A stretch of DNA of 64,000 bases, from positions 1 through 64,000 of the forward strand of contig JBGANS010000020.1 in the NCBI GenBank assembly GCA_044222195.1. Reading direction: 5' to 3'. The notes beneath the pieces were generated by a model, which had not been told where the DNA came from, ran no database searches, and saw only the letters and a program-made list of their open reading frames with translations. The DNA is from JAHBXE01 sp044222195 (GTDB lineage Bacteria; Planctomycetota; Phycisphaerae; Phycisphaerales; UBA1924). A program made the translations under genes and the position numbers. Below, piece by piece: positions 54,498 to 63,229 of this stretch (the stretch's first letter is position 1; each line of letters opens with the position of its first letter).

Positions 54498-55871
54498 ATG
54501 TCAGACCTGTGGGCTCCAGCGAGGGAAGCGGCGTTCGGGCGGGTCCAGCCGCTCGCGGCCAGGATGCGACCCCGGACGCTCGACGAGTTCGCCGGTCAAA
54601 GGCACATCCTGGGTGAGGGCAAGCTTCTGCGGCGGATGCTGCAGGCCGACGCCATCACATCGCTGATTTTTCACGGGCCGCCGGGAACGGGAAAGACGAC
54701 CCTCGCGGAACTGATCGCGACCTTCACCAAGCGGCACTTCGAGCGGGAGAACGCCGCGTCGGTCGGGGTGAAGCGGATTCGGGAGATCATCGACGAAGCG
54801 GTCCGGCGGTTGCAAAGCGGCGGACCGCGGTCGATCCTGTTTCTGGATGAGATCCACCGGTTCACGCGGGCCCAGCAGGATGTGCTCTTGTCCGATGTCG
54901 AGCGGGGGCTGATCACGTTCATCGGGGCAACGACGGAGAACCCTCTCTTTGCATGCAACTCGGCCCTGGTGAGTCGGAGCACCTTGTTCCGGCTCGAGCC
55001 GCTGGCCGAGCCGGACGTGGCAGCGGTGTTGCGGCGGGCGATCGCGGATCTGGATCGGGGCTACGGAAAACTGCCCCTGCACGTCACAGATGATGCGTTG
55101 CACGTGTGGGCCGTGAAGTGCGATGGAGATGCCCGGCGAGCGCTGACCGCGCTCGAAGTGGCGGTGCTCAGCGGGGCGAAGCAGAGAGCGGGTGATGCCG
55201 CGAATCAGGCTCTCGTGATCGATCGCCAGGTCGCCGAGGATTCGATCCAGCAAAAGGCCGCGGTGTACGACGGCACGGGCGATCAGCACTACGACTCGAT
55301 CAGCGCCATGATCAAGTCGATCCGGGGGTCGGACCCCGACGCCGCGGTGTACTGGATCGCCTACATGCTCGAAGCGGGCGAGGACCCGCGGTTCATCGCG
55401 CGGCGGATGGCGATCCTCGCCAGTGAAGACATCGGAAACGCGGACCCCCGCGCGATCATGGTCGCCGCATCGGCGTGGGAGCTCGTCGAGCGCATCGGCA
55501 TGCCCGAGGCGAGGATCACGCTCGCGCAATGCGCGACCTATCTCGCGATGGCGCCCAAGAGCAACGCGTCGTACATGGCGATCGAAGACGCCCTGGCCGA
55601 TGTGGGCGACGGAAGAACGATCCCAGTGCCGACGTACCTCCGCGATCCGCACAGTTCACCGCTGGGGTCGAGCCGCCACAACGGCACGCCGGGGTCGCCG
55701 GGAGATGGATACGTCTACAGCCATAGCGTCCCGGGCGCACTCACCGGGCAGGACTACCTCGGCGTGGACAAGGAATACTACAAGCCGGGGCAGTCCGGGC
55801 TCGAGAAGGCGTTCGCGGAGCGGCTGGAGCAGGTCCGCTCGCTCCGTCGGACGACAAGGCCCAAGGAATGA
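54498..55871 (+). CDS. rarA: Replication-associated recombination protein RarA (MgsA)
   Basis: Clamp-loader-like AAA+ ATPase that acts at stalled replication forks. MRPRTLDEFAGQRHILG opens the domain, Walker A GPPGTGKTTLAE, Walker B ILFLDEIHRF, sensor IGATTENP and the arginine-finger region SRSTLFRLEPL follow; GDARRALTALEVAV and the YDSISAMIKSIRGSDPDAAVYWIAYMLEAGEDPRFIARR block are the RarA C-terminal domain. 457 residues. Its stop codon overlaps the start of the cyclo-ligase gene (ATGA). Candidate leaderless start. Confidence 0.96.
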   Translation: MSDLWAPAREAAFGRVQPLAARMRPRTLDEFAGQRHILGEGKLLRRMLQADAITSLIFHGPPGTGKTTLAELIATFTKRHFERENAASVGVKRIREIIDEAVRRLQSGGPRSILFLDEIHRFTRAQQDVLLSDVERGLITFIGATTENPLFACNSALVSRSTLFRLEPLAEPDVAAVLRRAIADLDRGYGKLPLHVTDDALHVWAVKCDGDARRALTALEVAVLSGAKQRAGDAANQALVIDRQVAEDSIQQKAAVYDGTGDQHYDSISAMIKSIRGSDPDAAVYWIAYMLEAGEDPRFIARRMAILASEDIGNADPRAIMVAASAWELVERIGMPEARITLAQCATYLAMAPKSNASYMAIEDALADVGDGRTIPVPTYLRDPHSSPLGSSRHNGTPGSPGDGYVYSHSVPGALTGQDYLGVDKEYYKPGQSGLEKAFAERLEQVRSLRRTTRPKE

Positions 55872-56458
55872 ACGAGCCCCCGCCCGACATTGCGGCGTTG
55901 AAGGCGACCCTGCGGCACTCGCTCAAGGAGTCCCTGGCGGCCGTCGCAGAGGAAGCCGCCCGGCAAGGGTCGGAACAGATCTGCCAGCACATCGCCGCCG
56001 CCGCCTTCTGGCAAACGGCGAGGGCCGTGATGATGTTTGCGCCCGTCAAGGGTGAGCCGAATCTGCGGCCGCTGGCGGTGGAGATGTTGAAGCGGGGAAG
56101 GTTGTGCCTGCCTCGGGTCGATTGGGCGCAGAAGCGAATGGCGGCCGCGGCGGTGGGGGACCTGGATCGCTCGCTGGTGCTCCGGCGGAACAACATCCTG
56201 GAGCCTCGACCGGAGTGCCCAGAAGTTCCGGCCTCGGAGATCGACGTGATCCTCGTGCCCGGTCTGGGGTTTGACCGCAGCGGTCGGCGGCTCGGACGGG
56301 GCGGCGGGTTCTACGACCGGTTCTTGGCGGACCCATCCTTGCGGGCGGTACGGTGCGGTGTACTCTTTGACTGCCAGCTCGTAGGGTCGATTCCTGCCGA
56401 GCCGCATGACATTGTCGTCCACCACCTCGCAACACCGTCTCAACTGTGGAAGACGTGA
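55868..56458 (+). CDS. 5-formyltetrahydrofolate cyclo-ligase
   Basis: Converts 5-formyl-THF plus ATP to 5,10-methenyl-THF in one-carbon metabolism. 196 residues. PRVDWAQKR, EIDVILVPGLGFDRSGRRLGRGGGFYDRFL (the Mg/ATP and folate signature GRGGGYYDR) identify the family. The start ATG 55868 overlaps the rarA stop, which ties the two in translation; this pairing has no obvious metabolic logic and may simply reflect compaction. The family goes by several gene names (ygfA, yqgN, MTHFS). Confidence 0.93.
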   Translation: MNEPPPDIAALKATLRHSLKESLAAVAEEAARQGSEQICQHIAAAAFWQTARAVMMFAPVKGEPNLRPLAVEMLKRGRLCLPRVDWAQKRMAAAAVGDLDRSLVLRRNNILEPRPECPEVPASEIDVILVPGLGFDRSGRRLGRGGGFYDRFLADPSLRAVRCGVLFDCQLVGSIPAEPHDIVVHHLATPSQLWKT

Positions 56459-56530
56459 GGGCGGCTGCGCCGATATTCTCTTCACCTATCGCACGGCCGG
56501 GGGACCCGGCCTTGACCTGGAAGGATCCGC

Positions 56531-57757
56531 ATGCCATTGCCCAGCCAGTCCGGTCGATCGTCCACGGGTGCCCGTTCTCCATCGTCCTATGGAAAGAGGA
56601 AGGGACCCGGGCCGCGACTGATCGTGGTGGGCCTGGTCGTCGTGGCCGCGGTCGTCGTCTGGTTGATGCTTCCGTCAAGCCAGCGTGACAAGATGCTCAC
56701 GCCGGGCGCCGCGTCAGCCGGGCAGGGGCCGGCCACCGAGGTCAAGCGCGACACCACGCCCCCGCCGGTCGTTGCACCCCCCGAAACGCTCAGGCCGCCC
56801 GAATCGGTCAGGCCGCCAACCCCGCTTGTGGAAATCAACCAAGGTCGGGGTGGTAACACATCGGGCGGTTCCGGCGACAAGAGCGCGGCGTCCCGGGAGC
56901 CATCCACGCCCGTCGTTGCCCCAGAGCCGACGCCGATGAAACCCATCCAGGCGGAACCTAAGGCGTCACCCAGCGCCATCGATCAGGTTCCCTCGGTCGC
57001 CGCCGCGAGGCAGAAACAGTCCGAAGGCGATCTGGTGACAGCCCGGGTGCTCTTCAGCAAGGTACTGGCGGATGGAAAGCTGGCGGACTCGGAAGAAGAG
57101 GCCGTTCGCGAGGAACTCACCAGGATCAACGACGACCTGGTGTTCTCGCCGCGGGTCATTCCGACCGATCCGTATTCGATGGTGCACAAGGTGCAGTCCG
57201 GCGAGTCGTTGATCAAGATTGCGCAGAAGTACAAGCTGGCGCCGGACTGGCGACTGATCCAGCGTGTGAACCGGATGTCGAGCCCGAGCCGGATCAGTCT
57301 CGGCCAGTCGCTCAAGCTCGTGAAAGGTCCCTTCCACGCCGTCGTACGGAAATCGAAGTACCGCCTCGATCTCTACATGGGCCCGGCGGACGACGAGAGC
57401 AGCTGGGTGTTCATCCGATCGTTCAAGGTCGGGCTGGGTGAGGGCAACTCCACGCCCGCCGGAACCTACATCATCAAGAAGGCCTCGAAGCTCGTTGACC
57501 CCTACTGGGTGAACCCGCGCACCGGGGAGCGCTTTGAGAGCCGAGACCCCAAGAACCCGATCGGCGAATACTGGATGGGCCTCGAAGGCGTCGGCGAGGC
57601 CGTCGCGCAGTCCGGCTACGGCATTCACGGCACGATCGATCCCGACAGCATCGGGAAGCAGAAGTCGATGGGATGCGTGCGGCTCGGGAACGAGGACATC
57701 GCGCTCATGTTCGAGCTGCTGGGCGAAGAAGTCAGCATGGTTCGGATCGAGCCCTGA
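56531..57757 (+). CDS. LysM / L,D-transpeptidase
   Basis: 408-residue envelope enzyme. A basic N-terminus and one membrane helix (about 28-47) anchor it, then a Pro/Ser-rich linker (about 50-160), a helical region, a LysM domain (YSMVHKVQSGESLIKIAQKYKLAPDWRLIQRVNRMS...) and a YkuD L,D-transpeptidase domain with HGT (His366) and SMGCVRLGNEDIALMFELL (Cys382). It would form 3-3 crosslinks or attach proteins to peptidoglycan. Peptidoglycan is now accepted in Planctomycetota, and this gene agrees with that. GGAAGGA precedes ATG 56531. Confidence 0.92.
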   Translation: MPLPSQSGRSSTGARSPSSYGKRKGPGPRLIVVGLVVVAAVVVWLMLPSSQRDKMLTPGAASAGQGPATEVKRDTTPPPVVAPPETLRPPESVRPPTPLVEINQGRGGNTSGGSGDKSAASREPSTPVVAPEPTPMKPIQAEPKASPSAIDQVPSVAAARQKQSEGDLVTARVLFSKVLADGKLADSEEEAVREELTRINDDLVFSPRVIPTDPYSMVHKVQSGESLIKIAQKYKLAPDWRLIQRVNRMSSPSRISLGQSLKLVKGPFHAVVRKSKYRLDLYMGPADDESSWVFIRSFKVGLGEGNSTPAGTYIIKKASKLVDPYWVNPRTGERFESRDPKNPIGEYWMGLEGVGEAVAQSGYGIHGTIDPDSIGKQKSMGCVRLGNEDIALMFELLGEEVSMVRIEP

Positions 57758-57767
57758 CCCGTCAGAT

Positions 57768-58649
57768 TCAGGCCCCGCTGGGGTGCCAGATCGTCTTCAT
57801 CTCCACGAACGGCTCGATCCACCACGGGCTGTGGCATTCGGCTTCGTTGAGCCAATCATTCTGATCCCGGATCGTGACCCGCTTCACGTTGTCCGCTGCG
57901 CCCTCGCGGAGGAGTTTCGCCTCATCCGCCTTCAGCCCCGCGGCGTGCAGAGCATCGATATCACGATGCGAGGAAAAGTGGGGCAGGAGTTCGGCGCGCT
58001 GCCCGGTCAGAAGGTTGATCACGCCGGCCGGCACATCGCTGGTCGCGCACACCTCGCCGAGCACAGCGCCCGGGAGAGGGTTGGCCTGCGAAACGAACGC
58101 GACGACCGTGTTGCCGGCGCACACGGCCGGCGCGATGAGCGACACGAGGCCGAGCAGTGAAGGGGCATCCGGTGCAATCACTCCGACGACGCCCGTGGGC
58201 TCCGGAACCGTGAAGTTGTAGAAAGGACCTGAAACGGGGTTGTTGCACCCCAGGATCTGCGAATACTTGTCCGCCCAGCCCCCGAAACTGACAAGCCGAT
58301 CGATCGCGGTATCAATCTCCTTGGCGGGTGAAAGCGCCGCGGCCGACTTCTTGCCCTTGGCCAACAGCGAGACGAGGTCGATGAACTCGCTCCGCTTGCC
58401 TTCGAGCATTTCGGCCATCCGGTAGAGGATCTGGCCGCGGTTGTAGGGAGTGGCGTTGGACCAGCCCGTGAATGCCTTTCGGGCGGCTTCGACGGCGTCG
58501 CGAAGGTCTTTGCGAGAGGCGTTTGAGATGTGCGCGAGAATGGAGCCGCCGGCGCCCTTGAACGGGAGAGATCGGCCGCTCTCGCTGCGCGGAAACGCGC
58601 CGCCGATAAACAGCTTGTAGGTCTTGAGCACTTCGAGACGGTCGGGCAT
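57768..58649 (-). CDS. Half-length aldehyde dehydrogenase without catalytic domain
   Basis: 293 residues against about 480 for a normal ALDH. It covers the N-terminal NAD-binding half: YKLFIGGAFPRSESGRSLP, LRDAVEAARKAFTGWSNATPYNRGQILYRMAEMLE, and EPTGVVGVIAPDAPSLLGLVSLIAPAVCAGNTVV. The end (CHSPWWIEPFVEMKTIWHPSGA) is not ALDH-like. The catalytic Cys and Glu region is absent; the frame ends cleanly, without signs of frameshift. Short ALDH proteins usually sit beside a full-length one; none is here. It resembles the pseudo-ALDH domain of ALDH16. Start at ATG 58649 (or 58655). Confidence 0.85.
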   Translation of the reverse strand: MPDRLEVLKTYKLFIGGAFPRSESGRSLPFKGAGGSILAHISNASRKDLRDAVEAARKAFTGWSNATPYNRGQILYRMAEMLEGKRSEFIDLVSLLAKGKKSAAALSPAKEIDTAIDRLVSFGGWADKYSQILGCNNPVSGPFYNFTVPEPTGVVGVIAPDAPSLLGLVSLIAPAVCAGNTVVAFVSQANPLPGAVLGEVCATSDVPAGVINLLTGQRAELLPHFSSHRDIDALHAAGLKADEAKLLREGAADNVKRVTIRDQNDWLNEAECHSPWWIEPFVEMKTIWHPSGA

Positions 58650-58677
58650 GGGCATCCTCGGGGCCAACTGTATCCCG

Positions 58678-59463
58678 CTAACGGGGCGCGTTGACCCAGC
58701 GGTACTCATTCGCGTTCGATCCGTTGATGGTGTAGTACACCCGCCGTGCGAGCAGGCGGATGTGCGACGCGTTGAGATCTCCCGGCTCGGCGATGTTCGG
58801 ATTGGGCCCCTTCGGCGAACGGAACGGCGCGACCGAGCCGTCGACATACCCGATCGAGCACAGGCCGTTGTGCCAGCTGGCGAACTGATCCGTGCCGGCC
58901 CACGACCCGTCGTCGAAAGACTGGTTCCAGAAAAGCGAGTCCTCTTCGATCAGGAGCGGGAGCGAGGGAAAGCGGGACGCCGTGGCCGGGTTGAATCCCT
59001 GCGCAGGGCTGGATGGATACAGCATGCTCCATGGAAGATCGAGCTTCGCGCCGGCCATGCGTATGACCATGGTGTAGTCGAACCACGTGTTGGCCCGGCG
59101 CTTGGCCGTCGGGCATTCCATGATCCGGTCAACCGTCTGCATGTAGGGCGCGAGCACGGAAGTTTCGAACGGGTGCCGGTACGCCGTGGGGTTGGACAGG
59201 TACGCCTGGTTGACGCGCCCGGCCCAGTCGAGGTTTTTGGCGCCCTGCCAATAGGTGCCGGGCATCACCTTGAAGTCGCTCGCATAGGTCACCATGCCGA
59301 GGGTGAGCTGGCGGACATTCGAGGTGCAGACCGCCGCCCGGGCGTTCTCGCGCCCCTTGCCCAGCGCGGGCAGCAGCAGCCCAATCAGCAACGCGATAAT
59401 GGCGATCACCACCAGCAGCTCGATGAGCGTGAAGGCGCGGCGAAGATGACAAGAAGTGGGCAT
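58678..59463 (-). CDS. Prepilin-type N-terminal cleavage/methylation protein
   Basis: 261 residues. The N-terminus RRAFTLIELLVVIAIIALLIG is a type IV prepilin / type II pseudopilin signal cut by prepilin peptidase after the residue before Phe. The remainder carries the planctomycete pattern: ENARAAVCTSNVRQLTLGMVTYA, then an IGYVDGSVAPF stretch near the end as in the DUF1559-like and H-X9-DG families. Such genes are present in dozens of copies per planctomycete genome. 28 nt upstream of the ALDH gene on the same strand, so possibly co-transcribed. Not part of a visible pilin operon. Confidence 0.92.
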   Translation of the reverse strand: MPTSCHLRRAFTLIELLVVIAIIALLIGLLLPALGKGRENARAAVCTSNVRQLTLGMVTYASDFKVMPGTYWQGAKNLDWAGRVNQAYLSNPTAYRHPFETSVLAPYMQTVDRIMECPTAKRRANTWFDYTMVIRMAGAKLDLPWSMLYPSSPAQGFNPATASRFPSLPLLIEEDSLFWNQSFDDGSWAGTDQFASWHNGLCSIGYVDGSVAPFRSPKGPNPNIAEPGDLNASHIRLLARRVYYTINGSNANEYRWVNAPR

Positions 59464-59568
59464 GGACGCTAACGCCCCCGAGTGGGAGCACTCACACTAC
59501 CACCGCACTGAAGAGTCCGCAATGCCAAGGGGCTTCAGTAGTCCATTTCTGTCGATGGGAGGTCCGGG

Positions 59569-59599
59569 TATCATCGGCCCCGAACCGCTCCGGTTCGGG
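59569..59599 (+). promoter_or_regulatory. -10-like box and 5' hairpin upstream of the GT87 gene
   Basis: TATCAT (59569-59574) is followed by a perfect 9-bp stem CCCGAACCG/CGGTTCGGG (59579-59587 and 59591-59599) with a CTC loop. A transcript beginning near 59581 would carry the stem at its 5' end, 21 nt before the ATG. Effect on mRNA stability or translation is inference. Confidence 0.45.
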
Positions 59600-59620
59600 C
59601 TTTGGGGTCAGCATCCGACC

Positions 59621-60835
59621 ATGACTCGATTTCTGGACAAGCGGCCGTGGCTGACCGACCCGCGTGTCCTCGTTGCGCTGTACGTACTGCTCGGCCTGGG
59701 TGTGACCGCGTTCCAGCTCTGGATGAAACCCGAGTCGATCAACAACTACAGGATCTTCCGAACATCGTTCGAGAATCTGCTCGAGCATCGGAACCTGTAT
59801 GTTCACTACCCGGACAAGCACGAGGACCTGTACAAGTACAGCCCCACGTTCGCCCTGTTCATGGCGCCCTTCCGCGCCCTGCCGATCGGCGTCGGCCTCA
59901 TGTTCTGGAATCTCTGCAACTCACTCCTGCCGCTGTGGGCGGTCTACCGCCTGAAAGTGTCGCGCCAGGCGGCGGCGTTCATGCTGTGGTTCATCCTGCC
60001 GCAGCTCCACGGTGCGGTCCAGAACAACCAAAGCAACGGGATCATGCTCGGGCTCATGCTGGGCGCCTTCGCGATGCTGGAGCGGCGGCAGATCGCCTGG
60101 GCGGCACTGCTGGTGTGCCTGGGGTTCTACGTCAAGGTGTTCGGCGCCGGCGCGGCGGTGCTGTTCCTGCTCTACGACCGCAAGGCGGCATTTGTGTCCT
60201 GGTGTCTCGCGTGGGGCCTGGTGCTGGCGGTGTTGCCCGTCCCGATCACAGGGGCCTCCGGGCTTGTTGAGAACTACCGGCAGTGGCTGGAGCTGCTCCG
60301 CGTTGACCAGGCTCACGAAATGAACTACTCGGTGATGACCTTCGTCAGCAAGGTCACCAGCGTGCACCTTCCGGACCGGGTGTACCTGGGGCCGGGGCTG
60401 ATTCTGCTCTTCGTGCCGCTCGCTCGCGCCGAAGTCCGGAGAGAACCGCTGTTCCGGCCCCTCCTGTGCGCGAGCCTCCTGCTCTGGGTCGTCATCTTCA
60501 ATCACAAGGCCGAAGCGCCGACGTATGTCATCGCGATGGGCGGCGTGGCCCTGTGGGCGCTCGAAGAACCGCGAAGCGTGCTCCGCACTTCCTTGCTGTG
60601 GTTCGTGACGATCGTGACCAGCTTCGGCCAGAGCGATCTATTTCCCAAGTTCATCCGGGATGGGATCATCTCGGACTACGGCGTCAAGACCGTTCCATGC
60701 ATCGTGGTATGGATCGTCATCACGGTGCGGATGCTCGCCGCACGCGGGCGCGACCTTCGGGGCGATGAAATCGCGTGCGAGCCGGCGCACGGCCTCAGTG
60801 ATGCAGGAACGCCTTCAGCCGCTCCGAAAGCGTGA
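59621..60835 (+). CDS. GT87/DUF2029-type membrane glycosyltransferase
   Basis: 404 residues with about nine to ten membrane helices. NNYRIFRTSFENLLEHRNLYVHYPDKHEDLYKYSPTFALFMAPFRALP, with Tyr/Asp-rich loop followed by YSP, and NNQSNGIMLGLMLGAFAMLERRQ match the GT87 (polyprenol-phosphate-mannose-dependent mannosyltransferase-like) family. Sugar acceptor unknown. ATG 59621 was chosen over the frame opening at 59456, which would run through the hairpin and lacks a membrane protein start. Its last 41 nt overlap the convergent zf-TFIIB gene. Confidence 0.8.
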   Translation: MTRFLDKRPWLTDPRVLVALYVLLGLGVTAFQLWMKPESINNYRIFRTSFENLLEHRNLYVHYPDKHEDLYKYSPTFALFMAPFRALPIGVGLMFWNLCNSLLPLWAVYRLKVSRQAAAFMLWFILPQLHGAVQNNQSNGIMLGLMLGAFAMLERRQIAWAALLVCLGFYVKVFGAGAAVLFLLYDRKAAFVSWCLAWGLVLAVLPVPITGASGLVENYRQWLELLRVDQAHEMNYSVMTFVSKVTSVHLPDRVYLGPGLILLFVPLARAEVRREPLFRPLLCASLLLWVVIFNHKAEAPTYVIAMGGVALWALEEPRSVLRTSLLWFVTIVTSFGQSDLFPKFIRDGIISDYGVKTVPCIVVWIVITVRMLAARGRDLRGDEIACEPAHGLSDAGTPSAAPKA

Positions 60836-61193
60836 ACTCGGAAAGATCCCTGAGCTCGCCCGCGTCCAGCAACACGCCCCCGCACGACTTGCAGACGTCA
60901 ATCTCCACGTGCGGCTGGCGCGAGTCGGGAACAGTGACGAGCGGCGCCTGGTCGCGCGGACACAGCAGCGTCGACGCGCGATAAACATTCCACTGGTACT
61001 GCTGCTTGGCGGGGCCGTAGTCGATGTTCGCCGCGGCGGACTTGTGCTTGATCGCCGCTTCGAGCTCGTAAGGATCGAACCACATCGCGCCGCAGCGGGC
61101 GCAATGGTCGACGATCAGAGTGCCCACGGTCACTTTCTCCATGAGGGCGGCGTCCTTTGGGCAGCGCAGGCGGGTGTCGGCGGGGGTCGGCAT
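60795..61193 (-). CDS. Double zf-TFIIB zinc-finger protein
   Basis: 132 residues with two copies of the zf-TFIIB (PF13453-type) ribbon: RCPKDAALMEKVTVGTLIVDHCARCGAMWFDPYELEAA and LCPRDQAPLVTVPDSRQPHVEIDVCKSCGGVLLDAGELRDL. Each has Cys-Pro, then the HCxxCG pair and a W/L-D acidic end. The family is of unknown function in bacteria and probably binds zinc. The ATG at 61193 has no clear ribosome site. The gene overlaps the GT87 3' end by 41 nt. Confidence 0.87.
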   Translation of the reverse strand: MPTPADTRLRCPKDAALMEKVTVGTLIVDHCARCGAMWFDPYELEAAIKHKSAAANIDYGPAKQQYQWNVYRASTLLCPRDQAPLVTVPDSRQPHVEIDVCKSCGGVLLDAGELRDLSEFTLSERLKAFLHH

Positions 61194-61228
61194 GCGACAA
61201 GCGTATCGCTCGATCCGGGCATCGGATG

Positions 61229-61234
61229 TACGAT
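61229..61234 (+). promoter_or_regulatory. Candidate -10 box for leaderless dipeptidase gene
   Basis: TACGAT ends 7 nt before ATG 61242; no ribosome site or -35 box is seen. ATG 61233 is a possible alternative start three codons earlier. Confidence 0.35.
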
Positions 61235-61241
61235 GCGATGC

Positions 61242-62270
61242 ATGGTCCGGCGATGGTTCGACGCCCATCTTGATCTCGCGTATCTCGCGCTCAACGGGCG
61301 GGATATGTCGCGGGGGCTCACCGATTGCGGCGGGCCGCACCCGCCCGCGGCGGTCACGTTGCCGGCGCTGACCCGGGGGGGCGTTCAGGCGTGCCTGGGA
61401 ACGGTGTTCACCGAGATGGACGGGACCGATGCGGTGTCCTATCCCGCTGGCAACGTAGAAGCGGCGCACCGGGCCGGGGCACGACAGATCGATGTGTACC
61501 AGCAGTGGATGAGCGAAGGTCGCGTTTCGCCCTGGACATCACCGTCAAAGGCAGGAGCACCGTGCCTGGGAATCCTGGTCGAATGCGCCGATCCGATCCG
61601 GCATCCCGATGAACTGCCCTGGTGGGTGGAGCGAGGGGTGGTGGCGATCGGCCTGGCCTGGGCGAGGGGCTCGAGGTATGCGAGCGGGAATGCCGCGCCG
61701 TCGTGCGACAGCGGAGAAGGGCTGAGCGAACTCGGACGGGAGATGGTCCAGCGGATGGATGCGATGGGAGTCGTGCACGATGTGTCGCACCTGTCGGATC
61801 GGGCGCTCGACGACCTGCTGTCTCTGACGGACCGGCCGGTCATCGCATCGCATTCGAACTGCCGTGAGCTCCTGGGAGGTCAGAATCAGCGGCACCTGAC
61901 GGACCCGGCGATCAAGGAGATCGGTCGGCGCGGCGGGGTGATCGGGCTGAACCTGGTCAAGAACTTCATCCGCACGGGTCTCGACAGGTCGAACCCGATG
62001 GACCGCCCGAGCATCGCGGACTGTGTCAAGCACGTGGAGCACATCTGCGGGCTCCTCGGGCATGACAGGTCCGTCGGGCTTGGGTCCGATCTCGATGGCG
62101 GAATGTCGGCGCACGATCTTCCGGCGGGAATCGACTCGCCGGATGGATTTGAAAAGCTCGCGGAAGGGCTAGCGGCCCGGGGCTGGAGCGATGTAGGCGT
62201 AGACGCCTTTGCGTGGGGGAACTGGGCCCGATTCTTCGGCCGCGGCGGCGGCGCAGAACAAGCACCATGA
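61242..62270 (+). CDS. Membrane-dipeptidase-like peptidase, M19 family
   Basis: 342-residue zinc dipeptidase of the renal (membrane) dipeptidase family, hydrolysing dipeptides including D-containing ones. The metal ligands fit: FDAHLDLAY (His9, Asp11), VEC (Glu), VHDVSHLSDRA (His), VIASHSNCREL (His), GLGSDLDGG (Asp). No signal peptide, so probably cytoplasmic. Its last 102 nt overlap the convergent M48 gene. Likely leaderless. Confidence 0.92.
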   Translation: MVRRWFDAHLDLAYLALNGRDMSRGLTDCGGPHPPAAVTLPALTRGGVQACLGTVFTEMDGTDAVSYPAGNVEAAHRAGARQIDVYQQWMSEGRVSPWTSPSKAGAPCLGILVECADPIRHPDELPWWVERGVVAIGLAWARGSRYASGNAAPSCDSGEGLSELGREMVQRMDAMGVVHDVSHLSDRALDDLLSLTDRPVIASHSNCRELLGGQNQRHLTDPAIKEIGRRGGVIGLNLVKNFIRTGLDRSNPMDRPSIADCVKHVEHICGLLGHDRSVGLGSDLDGGMSAHDLPAGIDSPDGFEKLAEGLAARGWSDVGVDAFAWGNWARFFGRGGGAEQAP

Positions 62271-63188
62271 GGTTGGATCGCCTAGCTCGGACGGGGGGGC
62301 CATGGCGGTCTTCTGGGGGGCGGGCTTTGGAACCTTGGCGATGACGTCGAGAAAGTCTTTCTTGTAACGGTCTTTGAAGTCCTGGTACTTGGGGTTGTTC
62401 TGGGTGGAGGCGTAGTCGGTGTCGAGGAGATGCTGGATCTGTTCGACGCGGGCGCCAGGGTCCGGGTGGGTCGAGAGGATGGCGGGTGTTGAGTTGCCCT
62501 TGGAGAGGTTCTGAAGGACCTGCATGACTTCGAGCTGGCCGCGGGGGTTGTAGCCGACGTTGGACATGTAGCGGACGCCGAGGCGGTCGGCCTCGAGCTC
62601 TTCGTTGCGGCCGAACTTGAGCATGACAAGGCTGCCGCCGACGCTCACTGCGGGTATGCCGTAGCCGCCGATCTGCCGGACGCGCTGGTTGTCGGAGGTG
62701 CTGACGACGACGGCGCCGATGGCGACGCCCGCGGTCAGGAGCGTGCTCGAGGCAATTCGCTGCGCGCCGTGCTGCGCGGTGACGTGGCCGATCTCGTGCC
62801 CAAGGACACCGGCCATCTGGGCCTCGGTGGTGAGCTTCTCGGCGAGGCCGCGGGTGAAGAAGACCTTACCGCCGGGGAGGGCAAAGGCGTTGACGACGTC
62901 GGTGTTGAGGAGAGTGAACTCCCAGGGAAGGGTGGGGTTGTAGGACTCGGTCTGCTGGGCCATCTTGGCGCCGATGTCGGTGACGTACTTCTGGAGAGCG
63001 GCGTTCTCTATCTTGCCGCCGTATTCCTTGGTGAAGCCGGGGGCGGCCTCAGCGCCGAGGGCGACTTCCTGGTTGCGGGACATGCCGAGCGTGAGGATGG
63101 ACTTGCCGGTGGCGGCGTTCTTGGTGCAGCCGGCGATAGAGAAAGCGATGAATGCGGCGGCGAGCAGCGGTCGGTGGAACCCACGCAT
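62169..63188 (-). CDS. M48-family metalloprotease lipoprotein
   Basis: 339-residue zinc protease of the M48 family (BepA/LoiP-like), expected in the periplasm for envelope quality control. Lipobox IAGC (Cys21), zinc motif HEIGH (131-135) in LGHEIGHVTAQHGAQR and third ligand Glu199 in EELEADRLG, all intact; THPDPGAR follows. AAGGAG stands before ATG 63188. The C-terminal 34 residues (SELGDPTSWCLFCAAAAAEESG...) are encoded opposite the end of the dipeptidase gene and look unlike the family, so the stop codon may have shifted outward. Diverges from the menG-like gene. Confidence 0.93.
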   Translation of the reverse strand: MRGFHRPLLAAAFIAFSIAGCTKNAATGKSILTLGMSRNQEVALGAEAAPGFTKEYGGKIENAALQKYVTDIGAKMAQQTESYNPTLPWEFTLLNTDVVNAFALPGGKVFFTRGLAEKLTTEAQMAGVLGHEIGHVTAQHGAQRIASSTLLTAGVAIGAVVVSTSDNQRVRQIGGYGIPAVSVGGSLVMLKFGRNEELEADRLGVRYMSNVGYNPRGQLEVMQVLQNLSKGNSTPAILSTHPDPGARVEQIQHLLDTDYASTQNNPKYQDFKDRYKKDFLDVIAKVPKPAPQKTAMAPPSELGDPTSWCLFCAAAAAEESGPVPPRKGVYAYIAPAPGR

Positions 63189-63218
63189 GGATGTTCACTC
63201 CTTGAGAAGCGGCCCGGG

Positions 63219-63224
63219 TACCAT
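63219..63224 (+). promoter_or_regulatory. Candidate -10 box for the menG-like gene
   Basis: TACCAT ends 5 nt before GTG 63230; no ribosome site. Weak alone. Confidence 0.3.
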
Positions 63225-63229
63225 CGGGC

